The translations under genes were made by a program, and so were the position numbers. DNA of 9,591 bases from an uncultured Sulfitobacter sp. (GTDB lineage Bacteria; Pseudomonadota; Alphaproteobacteria; Rhodobacterales; Rhodobacteraceae): positions 1-9,591 of the forward strand of contig CALAIJ010000288.1 of NCBI GenBank assembly GCA_937923365.1. Reading direction: 5' to 3'. How positions within the stretch are numbered: position 1 is the stretch's first letter; every line of letters starts with the position of its first letter. Positions 7,090-9,591 of the stretch are shown one piece after another. Under the pieces are notes generated by a model that worked only from the letters and a program-made list of their open reading frames with translations, was not told the DNA's origin and made no database searches.

Positions 7090-7117
7090 TCCATAAACGT
7101 TTCCGTTATATGGTTAA
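7090..7117 (-). promoter_or_regulatory. Candidate promoter of the transpeptidase-lpxD-acp-KAS block
   Basis: On the minus strand, TTAACC (+ strand 7112-7117) and TATGGA (7090-7095) are 16 bases apart. This gives an untranslated leader of about 55 bases before the transpeptidase start. TATAAC lies between them as an alternative -10. The match is moderate, and the gap must hold a promoter since the next gene is divergent. Confidence 0.3.
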
Positions 7118-7247
7118 TTCCATCCTCAATGGTGCCCAAAGGCCACCGACGGAAGTGTGGCAAGTTCCCCACAAAATCTGTCTAGGGGGAAAATGCGCAA
7201 AAATTCGCCTAAATTTGGATTTACTTCGCCTCTCGAGGATTCAGCAC

Positions 7248-7286
7248 TTGGTTCAAGAATCACCCTATGCAATAAGGATGTTGCAT
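7248..7286 (+). promoter_or_regulatory. Candidate promoter and inverted-repeat operator of the DUF882 gene
   Basis: TTGGTT (7248-7253) and AATAAG (7271-7276), 17 bases apart, form a weak promoter. A perfect inverted repeat ATGCAA-N8-TTGCAT (7267-7286) overlaps the -10, which is the position of a repressor site. No regulator gene is in the window, and the binding protein is unknown. Confidence 0.3.
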
Positions 7287-7349
7287 CTGGGGATGAGATG
7301 AAGTGTCCGTGTAACATCATGGCCACGATAGAGGAAACGGGACAGTAAC

Positions 7350-7919
7350 ATGACAGGCATCATTTCGACAGGTATGACCCGCCGCGGCCTTTTGGGCGCA
7401 TTCGCGGCAACGGCAATCACTGCGGCCCCGACCTATTCCAACGCAGCAGGTTTCCTGCGCGGCGGCGGCGATATCCGGCGCATCCGGATGTATTCTGGTC
7501 GTACAGGTGAGCGGATCGATATGATCTACTGGATCGAAGGCAAATACATCAAAGACGCGGTGCGTGAAGTGAACTATTTCATGCGCGACTGGCGGACAGA
7601 TGATGTCAAACAGATTGATTTGCGGACCGTCGATATCATGGCCGGTGCCCATAACCTGTTGAACACGAACGAGCCTTACATGCTTCTCTCGGGCTACCGC
7701 AGCCCGAAAACAAACGCGATGCTGCGCCGGAAGTCCCGCGGTGTAGCCAAGAATTCCCTGCACCTGCGTGGTCAGGCGGCGGATCTTAGCATGAAGTCCC
7801 GCTCTGTCGGTCAGGTGTCACGTGCAGCGGCTGCATGTCGCGGCGGCGGCGTTGGCAAATACTCCGGCTCCAACTTCGTTCACATGGATTGCGGCGTGGT
7901 GCGCACCTGGGGCGGCTAA
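7350..7919 (+). CDS. DUF882 / YcbK (MepK-like) M15-type peptidoglycan peptidase, Tat-exported
   Basis: A 189-residue periplasmic zinc peptidase of the DUF882/Peptidase_M15_2 family. The E. coli member YcbK (MepK) cuts the 3-3 crosslinks made by L,D-transpeptidases, and to a lesser extent 4-3 crosslinks. The zinc ligands of the fold are visible: H138 and D145 in SLHLRGQAADL and H178 in FVHMDCG, with the family segment LSGYRSPKTN at 113-122. The N-terminus carries a twin-arginine signal (TRRGLLGAFA, arginines 11-12) and a likely cut near SNA|A (about 32), as in YcbK, a Tat substrate. GGGAC ahead of the ATG supports this start; M9 just before the RR motif is an alternative. It is divergent from the transpeptidase, and the two families are also adjacent in E. 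coli (ycbB-ycbK), so the pair probably acts on the same bonds. A strong terminator follows, so it is a single-gene unit. Confidence 0.92.
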   Translation: MTGIISTGMTRRGLLGAFAATAITAAPTYSNAAGFLRGGGDIRRIRMYSGRTGERIDMIYWIEGKYIKDAVREVNYFMRDWRTDDVKQIDLRTVDIMAGAHNLLNTNEPYMLLSGYRSPKTNAMLRRKSRGVAKNSLHLRGQAADLSMKSRSVGQVSRAAAACRGGGVGKYSGSNFVHMDCGVVRTWGG

Positions 7920-7946
7920 GCCCTTTCTCATCCCATTAAGTCAGAC

Positions 7947-7973
7947 AAAGCGCCCCTAGCCGGGCGCTTTTTT
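7947..7973 (+). terminator. Intrinsic terminator after the DUF882 gene
   Basis: A perfect 9-bp stem AAAGCGCCC (7947-7955) / GGGCGCTTT (7962-7970) with a 6-base loop is followed by more T to 7973. Because the stem base is A-T it could act weakly on the minus strand too, behind the DUF3299 remnant. Confidence 0.85.
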
Positions 7974-8021
7974 CATGGATACCGGCGGCCCTGCATGAGG
8001 AACGCCCCATAAATCACTGAT

Positions 8022-8279
8022 TTAAAACAGTTCGATGTGATCCGCTGACAGGGCATAGGCAATATCGGCCAATTGCGTTGAAGTCGATGCCTTGCCGAAC
8101 ATGCCCGTCACATTCACCGGCTCAAACAAGCCTGAGCTTTCGTAAGGCACCTCAGTGGTCACAAAAACCAGCTGATTTGCGGGCGGTGGCGGCACATGCA
8201 CGCAAGCCCCCACAAAAGGCACCAGAATAAAGGCGGTCACCCCGGTCCCACGCCGGTCAATCGCTACATTCGCGGAACA
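8022..8279 (-). pseudogene. C-terminal remnant of a DUF3299-family protein
   Basis: The open frame downstream of a TAG (8283-8285 region) runs to a TAA at 8022 and encodes about 85 residues. From GTGVTAFILVPFVGAC through VHVPPPPANQLVFV, LFEPVNVTGMF and ADIAYALSADHIEL it resembles, from memory, the second half of DUF3299 proteins, small secreted alphaproteobacterial and gammaproteobacterial proteins of unknown function. The family's N-terminal half, including its signal peptide, is absent. Upstream the frame meets a stop within about 15 codons and then the 3' end of the RTX gene. A GTG at 8240 with GGGA before it could start a 72-residue product. The FVGAC stretch there mimics a lipobox, but it is internal to the domain and lacks a charged n-region. 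I read this as a truncated gene. The alternative is a real 72-residue short protein. Confidence 0.55.
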
Positions 8280-8305
8280 CTGCTAATGCCCGCCCTGCCC
8301 TCTGG

Positions 8306-9591
8306 TCACAAAATGAAATCGCCCGCGCCCAGATCGCCGAGGTTCGCGTCGAAAAGCGCGATCGTTTGCCCATCCGTCAAATCGATCCGCACACCCCAGG
8401 ACCGGGCACTCGCCAGCGCAAGTACGGCAGCCTCATTGGCAAAGCCGTAAGAAACCAAGTCAATCTGGTCACTGCCATCAGTATAGTCGTTCACGGTGTT
8501 AAAGCCGCCACCGCCATGACCGGTGGTGTCGAAGACAAAGACATCTGCCCCGGTGCCCCCCGTCATCGTGTCATCGCCCAGCCCCGATACCAAACGGTCA
8601 TTGCCATCTTCGCCAGAAAGGAAATTATTGTCGCTGGTGGCCGAAAGGGTATCGTTGCCGCTGCCGCCGCGCATGTCATCGTTGCCCGATCCGGCGACCA
8701 TGAAATCATTGCCTTCATTGCCGCGCATCAGGTCATCGTCAGTACCGCCTTGCATGTCATCATCGCCAAAGCCGCCATAAAGCGAGTCCATTCCGGCGTC
8801 GCCCAGCACAGTGTCGTTGCCCTCGCCACCGTTCAGAATGATGTCATTGCCCGCCCCTCCGGTGAGGTAATCGTTGCCTTCGGCCCCCACCAGAAAGTCG
8901 ACGCCGTTGCCGCCGCGCAGGAAATCATTGCCCTCACGGCCGCGCAGGGTGTCATCGCCGCTGTTGCCGCGCAGGTCGTTGTTGTCCTCATTCCCGGTGA
9001 GCGTGTCATTCTGCGCGGTGCCATCAATCCGCTCGAACCCGGTGGCGAATTGCCGCGATCCACCGCTCAGGATGATCCGTTCCCCCAGCATGTCGGCAAC
9101 AACGCCGTTGGCCTCTCCGTTGAAGGTGGTCAGATCAAGCCGGTCAAATCCTGACCCCGCAAACAAGCGGTCATTGCCGATGCTGGCGACAACCGTGTCG
9201 TTGCCAGACCCGGCATAGATGATGTCCGTGCCGCGCCCCCCGTCAATCAGGTCGTCCCCCGCGAAACCATTGATCTGGTCGTCACCGCCGCCGCCCGCAA
9301 TGTCGTCGTCTATTTGGGTGCCGTTCAGGATGTCATCCGCACCGCCAACCTCGTAAATAATGAGTTCACCGCCGAGCTCTGACGTCGCGGCCACAAATTG
9401 TACCCCGTTGATTTCAAACGGAACGCCGACGTGTACACGGCTCAAATTGCCCTGCCCTGTGTCGTCTTGAATGCTCTGAACAAGTTCCACGCCTGGCACG
9501 TCCTGATCAAACCTGAAGATGGAAAGACCAGCGCTATTGCCATAAGAGCTCACCACAAAGTAGATTTCGTCGCCGACGTCCAGTCGCTTTG
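8306..9591 (-). CDS. RTX calcium-binding secreted protein, N-terminus cut by window edge
   Basis: The frame is open from the right edge to a TGA at 8306-8308, giving 427 residues. There is no start codon inside that must be used: the frame continues past the GTG at 9556 as KRLDVGDEIYFVV. The first 80 or so residues look like the last blade of a beta-propeller (GLSIFRFD, VQFVAATSELGGELIIYEV). Then come glycine/aspartate-rich RTX nonapeptides (GGxGxDxxx), roughly 8 in a first block, a non-repeat linker of about 40 residues, and 18 in a second block (GNSGDDTLR, GREGNDFLR, GGSGNDTLS and so on). The end (ADVFVFDTTGHGGGGFNTVND to GAGDFIL) is the usual flank and C-terminal uncleaved signal for type I secretion. 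Calcium binding would fold the repeats outside the cell. No ABC/HlyD exporter is in the window. Function of the whole protein cannot be told. Confidence 0.92.
   Translation of the reverse strand, partial: KRLDVGDEIYFVVSSYGNSAGLSIFRFDQDVPGVELVQSIQDDTGQGNLSRVHVGVPFEINGVQFVAATSELGGELIIYEVGGADDILNGTQIDDDIAGGGGDDQINGFAGDDLIDGGRGTDIIYAGSGNDTVVASIGNDRLFAGSGFDRLDLTTFNGEANGVVADMLGERIILSGGSRQFATGFERIDGTAQNDTLTGNEDNNDLRGNSGDDTLRGREGNDFLRGGNGVDFLVGAEGNDYLTGGAGNDIILNGGEGNDTVLGDAGMDSLYGGFGDDDMQGGTDDDLMRGNEGNDFMVAGSGNDDMRGGSGNDTLSATSDNNFLSGEDGNDRLVSGLGDDTMTGGTGADVFVFDTTGHGGGGFNTVNDYTDGSDQIDLVSYGFANEAAVLALASARSWGVRIDLTDGQTIALFDANLGDLGAGDFIL
8537..9346 (-). repeat. Degenerate 27-bp tandem repeats encoding RTX nonapeptides
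   Basis: Imperfect 27-base units, about 26 in all, code for GGxGxDxxx. They are interrupted at about 9020-9145 by a non-repeat linker. One unit in the second block (GGAGNDIILN) has ten residues, which shifts the register by three bases without breaking the frame. The protein repeat is conserved but the DNA copies are diverged, so this is old duplication, not recent slippage. Confidence 0.8.

Noticed and set aside
7028..7349. Small peptides in the divergent gap
   Set aside because: The short frames there have no good ribosome sites or family features, and the region is AT-richer than its surroundings, as expected for promoters.
8178..8240. Lipoprotein signal (FVGAC) at the start of the 72-residue frame
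   Set aside because: The n-region lacks basic residues, and the stretch appears to be the internal GTGVTxFxLVPxxGAC segment of DUF3299, so the cysteine is not a lipid site.
8366..9154. A 262-residue Val/Ala/Ile-rich open frame on the + strand
   Set aside because: It mirrors the RTX repeats: the repetitive Val-Ile-Ala pattern is the reverse complement of the Gly-Asn-Asp codons. No ribosome site or family likeness was seen.
8537..9346. Regularly spaced repeated DNA that might suggest a CRISPR array or minisatellite
   Set aside because: The units are 27 bases, degenerate, in frame, and encode RTX nonapeptides; there are no identical repeats separated by unique spacers.

Overview
The window is GC-rich, tightly packed bacterial DNA that looks like an alphaproteobacterium of the Rhodobacteraceae (Roseobacter) type. 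This rests on codon and base composition and on the gene set: a DUF853/HerA-like ATPase, an IalB-family secreted protein, an ACP/KAS/LpxD envelope set, a YcbB-type L,D-transpeptidase beside a DUF882 (MepK-like) peptidase, and an RTX protein. The assignment is inferred; no rRNA, tRNA or other marker gene is present.

Layout. 1-1094 (-): the N-terminal 364 residues of a HerA/DUF853 ATPase, cut by the left edge. 1095-1573: a non-coding stretch with two strong + strand intrinsic terminators, the second preceded by a well-spaced promoter, so at least one small RNA is likely. 1574-2230 (+): an exported IalB-family protein, ending in a terminator. 2308-2772 (+): a stand-alone MOSC-domain protein whose stop codon overlaps the stop of the convergent gene. 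2769-7027 (-): a four-gene block transcribed as L,D-transpeptidase, LpxD-like N-acyltransferase, acyl carrier protein, and KAS II (FabF/NodE-like). 7028-7349: a divergent promoter region. 7350-7919 (+): a Tat-type DUF882/YcbK (MepK-like) peptidase with its terminator. 8022-8279 (-): what looks like the C-terminal remnant of a DUF3299 protein. 8306-9591 (-): the C-terminal 427 residues of an RTX calcium-binding protein, cut by the right edge.

How the genes work together. The centre is a cell-envelope locus. The L,D-transpeptidase would make 3-3 peptidoglycan crosslinks, and the divergent MepK-like enzyme would cut them; these two families are also neighbours in E. coli (ycbB/ycbK). Downstream of the transpeptidase, LpxD (which takes 3-hydroxyacyl chains from ACP), a dedicated ACP and a condensing enzyme form a plausible lipid A acylation module. 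It lies away from the usual bamA-lpxD-fabZ-lpxA cluster. This linked peptidoglycan/lipid A operon is the best candidate here for an under-described system. The other items worth following up are the tandem small-RNA/terminator region and the truncated DUF3299 gene beside the RTX gene.
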